Source: Flavobacteriaceae bacterium (GTDB lineage: Bacteria; Bacteroidota; Bacteroidia; Flavobacteriales; Flavobacteriaceae). Taken from it: 5,272 bases of DNA. The translations under genes and the position numbers were made by a program. Below the pieces are notes generated by a model. That model was not told the DNA's origin. It saw nothing but the letters and a program-made list of their open reading frames with translations, and ran no database searches. The stretch lies in assembly GCA_947377425.1 (NCBI GenBank), contig CANCFZ010000164.1:1-5272 (forward strand), read 5' to 3'. Shown in pieces: positions 1-5,272 of this stretch (positions within the stretch are counted from its first letter, which is position 1; every line of letters starts with the position of its first letter).

Positions 1-176
1 TTTACAACAATAGCCTCTTTTCCATCTATTGTTAATTGAAAATTTCCAGCCTTGACTTCGGCAACTAATTTGTCAATTTTAGCAAGACTTGAAGTTGTTT
101 TTCCAGCTTTCTTTTTTTGAGCAAACGAAGTAGTAACTACAAAAGAAAGTACTACTAACAAAATTATTTTTTTCAT
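1..176 (-). CDS. Small exported protein of unknown function (5' part only)
   Basis: The frame opens with ATG at 176-174 and runs off the left edge after 58 codons, so the C-terminus is not visible. Residues 1-19 (MKKIILLVVLSFVVTTSFA) form a clear Sec signal peptide: two lysines, a hydrophobic core and an SFA cleavage site before Q20. The mature protein starts with a lysine-rich stretch (QKKKAGK) followed by a sequence around residues 31-58 that includes KIDKLVAEVKAGNFQLTIDG, suggesting a small soluble periplasmic or secreted domain. There is no lipobox. I do not recognise a named family. A TAnnTTTG box at 211-218 and the terminator before it indicate transcription independent of dnaK. Being a gene is well supported by the signal peptide and the open frame; function is unknown. 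Confidence 0.8.
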   Translation of the reverse strand, partial: MKKIILLVVLSFVVTTSFAQKKKAGKTTSSLAKIDKLVAEVKAGNFQLTIDGKEAIVV

Positions 177-210
177 ATTATTTTTGATTATTTAATAGAT
201 GCCTAATATA

Positions 211-218
211 CAAAAATA
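211..218 (-). promoter_or_regulatory. Bacteroidota-type -7 promoter box for the exported-protein gene
   Basis: The minus strand reads TATTTTTG, an exact match to the Bacteroidota housekeeping -7 box TAnnTTTG. It lies about 35 nt upstream of the ATG at 176, which would give a leader of roughly 30 nt. No good TTG (-33) element is found at the usual 17-23 nt spacing; that region is the T-rich tail of the dnaK terminator. It is a prediction from consensus only. Confidence 0.5.
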
Positions 219-240
219 TTTAAACGGTAAATGTTAAATA

Positions 241-270
241 AAAAAACCGAGCAATTTCTTACTCGGTTTT
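241..270 (-). terminator. Rho-independent terminator of dnaK
   Basis: AAAACCGAG (243-251) pairs with CTCGGTTTT (262-270) around a 10-nt loop. Read on the minus strand, the stem is followed by an unbroken run of T. It sits 38 nt past the dnaK stop codon and 65 nt before the next minus-strand gene, so it should end the dnaK transcript. Confidence 0.85.
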
Positions 271-307
271 ATATAAAAATAAATTATCTAATTTTCTAAT
301 TGAAAAA

Positions 308-2194
308 TTATTTCACTTCTTCAAATTCTACATCTTGTGTGTTATCTCCTTGAGCGTCAGCTTGTGGTTGCGCCTCTTGTGCTTGTCCAGCTTCACCTTG
401 AGCATACATAGCTTCTGTAGCAGTTTTCCAAGCGGCGTTTACATTGTCTAAACCTTTTTGGATAGCTTCAACATCTTGCGATTGGTGCGCCATTCTTAAT
501 TCAGTTAATGCATATTCGATACCTGTTTTGTGCTCGTCAGAAATTTTGTCTGCCAATTCTTTCAACTGAGATTCAGTTTGGAAAATCAAACTATCAGCTT
601 CGTTAATTTTTTCAGCTCTTTCTCTTGCAATTTTGTCAGCTCCAGCATTTGCTTCAGCATCTTTTTTCATTTTCTCGATTTCGTCAGCTGTTAAACCAGA
701 AGAAGCCTCGATACGGATATCGTGAGATTTTCCAGTTCCTTTATCAGTAGCCGAAACTTTGATGATACCATTAGCATCAATATCAAATGTTACTTCAATT
801 TGTGGAACTCCTCTTGGTGCTGGTGGGATACCATCCAAGTTGAAACGTCCAATAGTTTTATTATCCGCAGCCATTGCTCTTGCACCTTGAAGAACGTGTA
901 GTTCAACAGTTGGTTGAGAATCTGCAGCTGTAGAGAAAATTTGAGATTTTTTAGTTGGAATTGTAGTATTTGATTCAATCAAAATAGTCATAATTCCACC
1001 CATAGTTTCAATTCCTAAAGATAAAGGTGTAACGTCCAATAACAATACATCTTTTACATCTCCAGATAAAACTCCACCTTGAATAGCTGCTCCAATGGCA
1101 ACAACTTCATCAGGATTAACTCCTTTAGATGCTTTTTTACCAAAGAATTTTTCAACTTCGTCAGCAATTCTTGGCATTCTTGTAGAACCTCCAACTAGAA
1201 TAACTTCGTCAATATCTGATGTAGATAAACCTGCATCTTTCAACGCTTTAGCAACTGGTTCCATAGAACGTTTTACTAAAGAATCAGATAATTGTTCAAA
1301 TTTAGCTCTTGATAATTTTTTAACTAAGTGTTTTGGTCCAGAAGCAGTAGCTGTAACGTAAGGCAAATTGATTTCAGTTTCCGCAGAAGATGATAATTCA
1401 ATTTTAGCTTTTTCAGCAGCTTCTTTAATTCTTTGTAATGACATTGGATCTAGTCTCAAGTCAATTCCTTCTTCAGCTTTGAATTCATCTGCCAACCAGT
1501 CAATGATTGTTTGGTCAAAATCGTCTCCACCTAAGTGCGTATCACCATTTGTAGACAATACTTCAAAAACTCCATCACCTAATTCAAGGATAGAAATATC
1601 AAAAGTACCACCACCTAAATCGTAAACTGCAATTTTTTGGTCAACACCTTTTTTGTCCAATCCATAAGCTAATGCCGCAGCAGTTGGCTCATTGATAATT
1701 CTCATTACTTTAAGACCAGCAATTTCTCCAGCTTCTTTTGTAGCTTGACGTTGCGCATCGTTAAAGTAAGCTGGAACAGTAATAACTGCTTCTGTAACTG
1801 TTTGACCTAAATAGTCTTCAGCAGTTTTTTTCATTTTTTGAAGTGTCATTGCTGACAATTCTTGTGCTGTATATAAACGACCATCGATATCAACTCGTGG
1901 TGTATTGTTGTCACCTTTTACTACTGAATAAGGTACTCTTTTAGCTTCTTCTGTAGTTTCAGAAAAAGTATGTCCCATAAAACGTTTGATAGAACCAATC
2001 GTTTTAGTTGGATTAGTCACAGCTTGTCTTTTAGCTGGATCACCCACTTTAATTTCGCCACCTTCAACAAATGCAATGATTGACGGAGTTGTTCTTTTTC
2101 CTTCTGAGTTAGGAATTACTACTGCTTCTTGTCCTTCCATTACAGAAACACAAGAATTCGTTGTACCTAAATCAATTCCAATAATTTTTCCCAT
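308..2194 (-). CDS. dnaK: Molecular chaperone DnaK (Hsp70)
   Basis: This is a complete cytoplasmic ATP-dependent Hsp70 chaperone of 628 residues, a normal length for the family. It binds exposed hydrophobic peptides in cycles driven by ATP hydrolysis, with DnaJ and GrpE as partners. Visible motifs: phosphate-1 loop GIDLGTTNSCVSV (6-18), catalytic Lys70 in SIKRFMG, connect-1 IINEPTAAALAYG (167-178 region) with Glu169, phosphate-2 DLGGGTFD (192-199) with Thr197, adenosine motif ILVGGSTRMPRI (332-343), interdomain linker DVLLLDVTPLSLG (382-394), the beta substrate-binding domain to about 500, then the helical lid to about 597. A Q/A/G-rich flexible tail ends in EEVK. The ATG at 2194 gives the canonical MGKIIGIDLGTT N-terminus; its leader is A-rich without a Shine-Dalgarno sequence. 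The gene is monocistronic, with grpE and dnaJ absent nearby. Codon use is more GC-rich than in the flanking envelope genes, as expected for a highly expressed gene. A sigma-54-like promoter lies upstream. Confidence 0.99.
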   Translation of the reverse strand: MGKIIGIDLGTTNSCVSVMEGQEAVVIPNSEGKRTTPSIIAFVEGGEIKVGDPAKRQAVTNPTKTIGSIKRFMGHTFSETTEEAKRVPYSVVKGDNNTPRVDIDGRLYTAQELSAMTLQKMKKTAEDYLGQTVTEAVITVPAYFNDAQRQATKEAGEIAGLKVMRIINEPTAAALAYGLDKKGVDQKIAVYDLGGGTFDISILELGDGVFEVLSTNGDTHLGGDDFDQTIIDWLADEFKAEEGIDLRLDPMSLQRIKEAAEKAKIELSSSAETEINLPYVTATASGPKHLVKKLSRAKFEQLSDSLVKRSMEPVAKALKDAGLSTSDIDEVILVGGSTRMPRIADEVEKFFGKKASKGVNPDEVVAIGAAIQGGVLSGDVKDVLLLDVTPLSLGIETMGGIMTILIESNTTIPTKKSQIFSTAADSQPTVELHVLQGARAMAADNKTIGRFNLDGIPPAPRGVPQIEVTFDIDANGIIKVSATDKGTGKSHDIRIEASSGLTADEIEKMKKDAEANAGADKIARERAEKINEADSLIFQTESQLKELADKISDEHKTGIEYALTELRMAHQSQDVEAIQKGLDNVNAAWKTATEAMYAQGEAGQAQEAQPQADAQGDNTQDVEFEEVK

Positions 2195-2216
2195 TTTTAT
2201 ATTTAATTAATTTTAG

Positions 2217-2232
2217 TCCCGAACCGTCGGGA
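2217..2232 (-). promoter_or_regulatory. Perfect hairpin in the presumed dnaK 5' leader
   Basis: On the minus strand, TCCCGA and TCGGGA form a perfect 6-bp stem around the tetraloop CGGT. It ends 22 nt before the dnaK ATG. If the sigma-54-like promoter at 2260-2274 is used, transcription would start near 2248 and this hairpin would be in a leader of about 54 nt. It could affect translation or mRNA stability, bind a regulator as DNA, or be a copy of a dispersed genomic palindrome. It is not followed by a T run in the minus direction, so it is not a terminator. Confidence 0.5.
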
Positions 2233-2259
2233 TCAGTTTTTAAACTTGAATGTCAAAAA

Positions 2260-2274
2260 GCAATGATTGTGCCA
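2260..2274 (-). promoter_or_regulatory. Predicted sigma-54 (RpoN) promoter of dnaK
   Basis: The minus strand reads TGGCACAATCATTGC followed by T-rich sequence. It matches the -24/-12 consensus TGGCAC-N5-TTGC exactly, with the invariant GG (2273-2272) and GC (2261-2260) separated by the required 10 nt. It points toward dnaK, and the expected start near 2248 gives a leader of about 54 nt. No convincing TTG-N19-TAnnTTTG housekeeping promoter was seen in the 193-bp gap. Sigma-54 control of dnaK would make its transcription depend on an ATP-using enhancer-binding activator. The match is direct; its use is inferred. Confidence 0.7.
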
Positions 2275-2293
2275 CATCAAAAAAGGTAATAAA

Positions 2294-2323
2294 TTGTCAG
2301 TTTTAGAATAAATTATATGACAA
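2294..2323. promoter_or_regulatory. Inverted repeat upstream of the dnaK promoter, possible activator site
   Basis: TTGTCA (2294-2299) and TGACAA (2318-2323) are perfect inverted half-sites separated by 18 nt. Their centre is about 60 nt upstream of the transcription start predicted from the sigma-54 element, a plausible place for an activator. Six-base half-sites this far apart can arise by chance in AT-rich DNA, so this is tentative. Confidence 0.25.
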
Positions 2324-2387
2324 GATGGCATTTTTAAACTATTATTTTGTCGTAATTAAAACTTATACTAAATCAATTAAGGCTTTG

Positions 2388-3164
2388 CTATTCCTCACCA
2401 ATCTCATTTTTTAAAGCTACTTCTAGACTTTCATAATTTAATAAAACTTTAGAAATTGTGCCTTTTTTATTAATTATAAAATGAGTCGGAAACGCATTCA
2501 AATTCAAGATTTCATTCATGTAAATTTTCATATTGGGAACAACAGAATACAAAAGCATTTTTTTAGCTAGAAATACTTTTAATTGTTGTGGAGTATCTTC
2601 AGCTAAACTTATAAATAGTATATCTTTTCTATCTTTATATTTTTCAGCCAGTTTATTAACATTTGGAAATTCTTTTACACAAGCAGCACAATGAATATAC
2701 CAACATTTAATGACTATAATCTTTCCACTCATGGTTTCGTTAGAAATTATATTTCCATTCAAATCAGTAAAATTGAATTTTGGAAATGCCTTTCCTTCCA
2801 TTTTTAAATGTTCATATTCTTCAATTGCACTAGCTACAATAGTTGCCTTAATACTAGTATCAGAAGTTGGTTCTATCTTAAAAAGTTTATAATAAATTAA
2901 TGAATCCTCAGATTGCAAACGAATTGGTATGAAATTTCCTAATATCAATTCGTTTAAAAAAACATCTTTAGCAATTTTTTTTGAAGTCGAGTCCAAGGAA
3001 ACAAAATCTCTAGAAAGCATTATGTTTTTATCTTGATACTTCAACCAATCCATAAACTTATTTTGTATTATAACCGGATCAACCTCGGGAGCTCCATATT
3101 TGGCTTGACCAGAACAAATATAAAAAATAAGAAGAAAGCCAAATAGAGCACATTTTTTTTTCAT
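2388..3164 (-). CDS. Secreted TlpA-like thioredoxin-fold protein
   Basis: This 258-residue protein has a signal peptide (MKKKCALFGFLLIFYICSGQA, cleavage likely after A21) and no acceptable lipobox at C17, since FYI precedes it, so it is probably periplasmic. Residues 22-115 form an N-terminal region with no recognised motif. The C-terminal part, from about 125, fits the TlpA/AhpC-TSA-like thioredoxin fold: GKAFPKFNFTDLNG entry strand, GKIIVIKCWYIHCAAC with the redox pair C159-A-A-C162, DILFISLAED, and the cis-proline loop AFPTHFI with P226. The family reduces or isomerises disulfides in envelope proteins. Histidine replaces the usual Trp just before the first Cys, and an additional Cys154 lies close by. 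The gene ends 193 bp before dnaK and is divergent from another thioredoxin-fold gene. The ATG at 3164 is the only start that keeps the signal peptide. Its substrate is unknown. Confidence 0.88.
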   Translation of the reverse strand: MKKKCALFGFLLIFYICSGQAKYGAPEVDPVIIQNKFMDWLKYQDKNIMLSRDFVSLDSTSKKIAKDVFLNELILGNFIPIRLQSEDSLIYYKLFKIEPTSDTSIKATIVASAIEEYEHLKMEGKAFPKFNFTDLNGNIISNETMSGKIIVIKCWYIHCAACVKEFPNVNKLAEKYKDRKDILFISLAEDTPQQLKVFLAKKMLLYSVVPNMKIYMNEILNLNAFPTHFIINKKGTISKVLLNYESLEVALKNEIGEE

Positions 3165-3191
3165 AAATTTATTTGATACAATTTAATTCAT

Positions 3192-3199
3192 CAAAATTA
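3192..3199 (-). promoter_or_regulatory. Bacteroidota-type -7 promoter box for the TlpA-like gene
   Basis: The minus strand reads TAATTTTG, an exact TAnnTTTG match, 27 nt upstream of the ATG at 3164. This would leave a leader of about 20 nt. No clear TTG element is found at the expected -33 spacing, so confidence is moderate. Confidence 0.45.
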
Positions 3200-3306
3200 A
3201 TAAAAGTAATGATAGAAATCATGTTTTCAACCTTCAATATGAATCCATCTTTGCTTCAACCTTTTGTACGAGGAATAGAAAGTTAAAATAGTACAGCCTT
3301 CTTTGG

Positions 3307-3450
3307 TTGAAATGCGATTTACATGCTGGTCATTACCTACTTTTAGTTGCCTTATCTTTATGTTTAGGAATTGTATTAGCCTCAGGTGTAACACTATATT
3401 CCGGTCTTTTATTAGGAATTGTGAAAGTTTCAATTACAACGTTACAATAA
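3307..3450 (+). pseudogene. Short hydrophobic reading frame: gene relic or small membrane protein
   Basis: A plus-strand frame is open from a TAG at 3289-3291 to a TAA at 3448-3450. It encodes a peptide containing GHYLLLVALSLCLGIVLASG and then VTLYSGLLLGIVKVSITTLQ. The hydrophobic stretch is long enough to span a membrane, and the codons resemble those of the neighbouring genes. There is no ATG in frame; the only visible candidate start is TTG at 3307, which gives 47 residues. No promoter box or leader stands out. The likeliest reading is the C-terminal remnant of a decayed membrane-protein gene; a real small membrane protein or chance are the alternatives. A separate 21-codon frame starting at ATG 3221 (MFSTFNMNPSLLQ...) ends at 3286 just before it and could be a frameshifted piece. 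I recognise no family. Confidence 0.3.
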
Positions 3451-3477
3451 TACATTTATTTAACTATTGATTAACAA

Positions 3478-3505
3478 TATATTTGAAATCATCTAAATAC
3501 ATTTG
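3478..3505 (+). promoter_or_regulatory. Two candidate -7 promoter boxes for the lipoprotein gene
   Basis: TATATTTG (3478-3485) and TACATTTG (3498-3505) both match TAnnTTTG exactly, 37 and 17 nt upstream of the ATG at 3523. The upstream one has a TTA rather than TTG at 3456-3458, 19 nt before it, which is a near -33 match. The downstream box has no -33 partner at normal spacing. The upstream box is therefore slightly preferred. Confidence 0.5.
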
Positions 3506-3522
3506 TTACAACTAATTATACA

Positions 3523-4932
3523 ATGACGGAAATGCACTTTTACAAAATCTACATACTACCAGTCTTGCTTATATGCTTATTAACTTCTTGCAAAAAAGAA
3601 TTTTCTGGAGATAATTATGTTGCCTATTTTGGAGGTGAAGTTGCCAATCCAACAAAACCTTATGTGCTTTTTTGCAAAAATAATGTTGTACTTGATACTA
3701 TTCCTCTCAAGAAAGACAATACTTTCTTCAAAAAATTTGATTCACTCACACCTGGTTTATATACTTTTAAGAACGAGCCTGAATATCAATATGTCTATTT
3801 TGATAAAAACGATAGTATTAAAGTTCACATAGATTCTAAAGATTTTGATGAATCAATTATTTTTTGTGGTCGTGGTGATCAAAAGAATAACTTTTTGATG
3901 GATATGTATTTGAAAAATGAAAGAGACAAAAACAATATGTTTGAGGTTTTCGATTACAGTTTTGATAAATTTAATAATTATATCAATAAAATAAATAAAG
4001 AAAATAAAAAATTATATACTTCTAAAAAAGAAGAAATAAAATGGAGTGATAATTTTGATGTTTATGCTAATGGAATTGTAAATTTTCCGCACTATACAAA
4101 AAAAGAAATTTATCCTATTATTCACAAAATGCGAACGGGTGAAGATGTAACCAATAAATTACCTAAAGATTATTATTCTTTCAGAAAAAATATTGATTTT
4201 AGTAATCAAGAACTAACCGAATTTTCTCCATTTGTAATGTATCTTGATCACATGCTAAACAATGTTGGAGCTATCAATTATCATAATCATTTTTCAGATT
4301 GCGATATTGCTTTGAAAATGAATATCAATAAATTAAATATTGCAGACACTTTAATTAAAAATCAAAAAGTTAAAAATATTGTTCTTAACAACATAGCTTT
4401 CAAATATTTAATGGAAGATCAAAATGTCGTAAACAACAAAGAATTCTTAAAGGTTTATCATAAATATTCAACAGATAACAGCAAGAAAAACGAAATCTTA
4501 AAAATCGGAAATGCTATTCAATTATTAACCGAAGGAAAAATGTTACCCAAAGTTCAACTAATTGATATTAATGGTAAAACTATTTCTTCAACTGATATAA
4601 TTAAGAAAAAAACGGTTTTGTTTTTTTGGTCAGAAAAACTAAATTCACATTTAATAGCAGTACATAAAAAAGTATTAATTTTCAAAACAAAACATCCAAA
4701 CTATAATTTTATTGCCATAAACTTAGATGACAATCAAGAAGAATGGAAATTGGATTTAAGTAAATACAATTTTGGAGCTATAACTGAATTAAAATGCGCC
4801 AATTTTGAAGATATTAGAGCAAAATGGGCAATAACTAGAGTTCATAGGACTCTAATAATCAATGCTGACGGAACAATAAAAAATGGGTTTACGAACATGT
4901 TTGAATTGAATTTTGAGGATGAATTGAAATAG
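3523..4932 (+). CDS. Lipoprotein with a C-terminal thioredoxin fold lacking the active-site cysteines
   Basis: This 469-residue lipoprotein has a hydrophobic signal (YILPVLLICLL) and a lipobox L-T-S-C with lipidated C23. The following residues KKEFSGD do not clearly match an acidic surface-export signal, so the side of the outer membrane is uncertain. Residues about 30-115 look like the small beta domain often placed before TlpA domains (FGGEVANPTKPYVLF, DTIPLKKDNTFF, FDSLTPGLYTF, YVYFDKNDSIKVHID). Residues 120-335 are a helical, Lys/Asn-rich middle part. From about 338 a TlpA-like fold appears: GKMLPKVQLIDINGKTIS, KKTVLFFWSEKLNSH, YNFIAINLDD, RTLIINADGTI. Where TlpA has CxxC this protein has L373-N-S-H376, and H441 replaces the cis-proline (VHRT for VPTT), so thiol redox activity is unlikely. 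ATG 3523 is used; ATG 3532 would also keep the lipobox. It may be a binding or structural protein. Substrate and role are unknown. Confidence 0.88.
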   Translation: MTEMHFYKIYILPVLLICLLTSCKKEFSGDNYVAYFGGEVANPTKPYVLFCKNNVVLDTIPLKKDNTFFKKFDSLTPGLYTFKNEPEYQYVYFDKNDSIKVHIDSKDFDESIIFCGRGDQKNNFLMDMYLKNERDKNNMFEVFDYSFDKFNNYINKINKENKKLYTSKKEEIKWSDNFDVYANGIVNFPHYTKKEIYPIIHKMRTGEDVTNKLPKDYYSFRKNIDFSNQELTEFSPFVMYLDHMLNNVGAINYHNHFSDCDIALKMNINKLNIADTLIKNQKVKNIVLNNIAFKYLMEDQNVVNNKEFLKVYHKYSTDNSKKNEILKIGNAIQLLTEGKMLPKVQLIDINGKTISSTDIIKKKTVLFFWSEKLNSHLIAVHKKVLIFKTKHPNYNFIAINLDDNQEEWKLDLSKYNFGAITELKCANFEDIRAKWAITRVHRTLIINADGTIKNGFTNMFELNFEDELK

Positions 4933-4957
4933 TTTTGTGATTTTGGGAATATAAAAT

Positions 4958-4988
4958 AAAGGCGATTTTCAAATTGAAAATCGCCTTT
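4958..4988. terminator. Bidirectional rho-independent terminator between convergent genes
   Basis: AAAGGCGATTTTC (4958-4970) pairs perfectly with GAAAATCGCCTTT (4976-4988) around a 5-nt loop, with T runs downstream on the plus strand and an A-rich flank that serves the minus strand. It lies 25 nt after the lipoprotein stop codon and about 41 nt past the transaldolase stop codon, so it probably ends both transcripts. Confidence 0.9.
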
Positions 4989-4994
4989 TTATTA

Positions 4995-5024
4995 TTTCTA
5001 ACTTCGTATTTTTCTAACCTCGTA
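4995..5024. repeat. Two-copy imperfect tandem repeat after the transaldolase gene
   Basis: TTTCTAACTTCGTA (4995-5008) is repeated as TTTCTAACCTCGTA (5011-5024), 13 of 14 bases identical with a 16-nt period. Read on the minus strand it is TACGARGTTAGAAA. It sits between the transaldolase stop codon and the terminator. It may be a small example of an intergenic repeat family; no coding role is seen. Confidence 0.6.
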
Positions 5025-5029
5025 CTTTT

Positions 5030-5272
5030 TTACTTATTTCCTTTTTCGAAATCAGCAATAAATTGCGCCAATCCAATGTCAGTTAATGGATGTTTCAACA
5101 ATCCTAATATTGCAGAAAGTGGACCAGTCATAACATCGGCACCAATTTTAGCACAGTTTACAATGTGCATTGTATGACGAACAGAAGCTGCCAGAATTTG
5201 AGTTTCATAACCATAGTTATCATAGATTTCTCTAATTTCTTGAATCAAGTTCAATCCATCAGTAGAAATATC
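5030..5272 (-). CDS. tal: Transaldolase, short fructose-6-phosphate-aldolase type (C-terminal part)
   Basis: Only the last 80 residues lie in the window; the frame remains open to the right edge (DISTDGLNLIQEIREIYDNY...), so the apparent TTG start at 5254 is internal. The visible part matches the C-terminal half of the short (about 215-residue) TalC/Fsa-like TIM-barrel family: ILAASVRHTMHIVNCAKIGA carries the SxR phosphate-binding segment and following helix, then DVMTGPLSAI, then the conserved end LLKHPLTDIGLAQFIADF. The enzyme would move a dihydroxyacetone unit between sugar phosphates in the non-oxidative pentose phosphate pathway, in the cytoplasm. The Schiff-base lysine is expected upstream of this part and cannot be checked. 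Fructose-6-phosphate aldolase activity is the alternative and cannot be excluded from this part. Confidence 0.93.
   Translation of the reverse strand, partial: DISTDGLNLIQEIREIYDNYGYETQILAASVRHTMHIVNCAKIGADVMTGPLSAILGLLKHPLTDIGLAQFIADFEKGNK

Noticed and set aside
790..2210. Other frames within dnaK, on both strands (790-978, 1095-1361, 1368-1625, 1986-2210)
   Set aside because: They are shadows of dnaK, which is a full-length, highly conserved gene; none shows an independent domain or start signal.
2195..2387. CIRCE/HrcA operator upstream of dnaK
   Set aside because: No TTAGCACTC-N9-GAGTGCTAA or near match is present; the visible inverted repeats have other sequences and spacings.
3110..3164. 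Lipoprotein signal at C17 of the TlpA-like protein
   Set aside because: The residues before C17 (FYI) do not fit a lipobox, while a standard cleavage site (GQA) follows directly.
3225..3312. TTTCAACC (3225-3232) and GGTTGAAA (3305-3312) as insertion-sequence ends
   Set aside because: Only 8 bp match, no target duplication or transposase lies between them, and such matches are expected by chance in this composition.
3227..3433. Minus-strand 68-codon frame in the divergent gap
   Set aside because: It has no recognisable domain or signal, has an ordinary AT-rich composition, and overlaps the more protein-like plus-strand hydrophobic frame. Treated as chance.
3617..3832. Plus-strand frame inside the lipoprotein gene
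   Set aside because: It is an out-of-phase shadow of the lipoprotein coding sequence, with no supporting features.
5030..5254. Independent 74-codon gene starting at TTG 5254
   Set aside because: The frame stays open to the window edge and the residues upstream (DISTDG) continue the transaldolase alignment, so this is an internal codon of a truncated gene.

Overview
This is a low-GC, AT-rich chromosomal window that looks like Flavobacterium or a close relative in Bacteroidota. The supporting signs are Bacteroidota-type DnaK and transaldolase sequences, -7 promoter boxes of the TAnnTTTG type, no Shine-Dalgarno sequences (starts sit behind A-rich leaders), signal peptides ending in forms such as SFA-Q and GQA, and two TlpA-like thioredoxin-fold proteins. 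The genus is inferred from composition and remembered family resemblance, not from a search.

Left part, minus strand. Positions 1-176 hold the start of a small exported protein of unknown function, cut by the window edge. A hairpin terminator at 241-270 separates it from dnaK (308-2194), which encodes a complete 628-residue Hsp70 chaperone. dnaK stands alone, with no grpE, dnaJ or hrcA beside it. Its upstream region (2195-2387) is the most informative non-coding stretch. It carries a textbook -24/-12 sigma-54 promoter, a 6-bp perfect hairpin that would lie in the 5' leader, and an inverted repeat further upstream that could bind an activator. No CIRCE element is present.

Middle part. A secreted TlpA/thioredoxin-like protein (2388-3164, minus) with a CAAC active site is divergent from a 469-residue lipoprotein (3523-4932, plus). 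The lipoprotein's C-terminal thioredoxin fold appears to have lost both active-site cysteines and the cis-proline. The 358-bp gap between them holds promoter boxes for both genes and a short plus-strand reading frame (about 3307-3450) for a hydrophobic peptide, possibly a gene relic or an unannotated small membrane protein.

Right part. A strong hairpin terminator (4958-4988) lies between the lipoprotein gene and a convergent minus-strand gene (5030 to beyond 5272). That gene encodes the C-terminal 80 residues of a transaldolase of the short fructose-6-phosphate-aldolase type. A small tandem repeat lies just after its stop codon.

The genes do not form one pathway. dnaK (protein folding) and transaldolase (pentose phosphate pathway) are housekeeping genes flanking two envelope proteins that may share an envelope or redox-related role. 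No mobile element, CRISPR array, tRNA or rRNA was seen.
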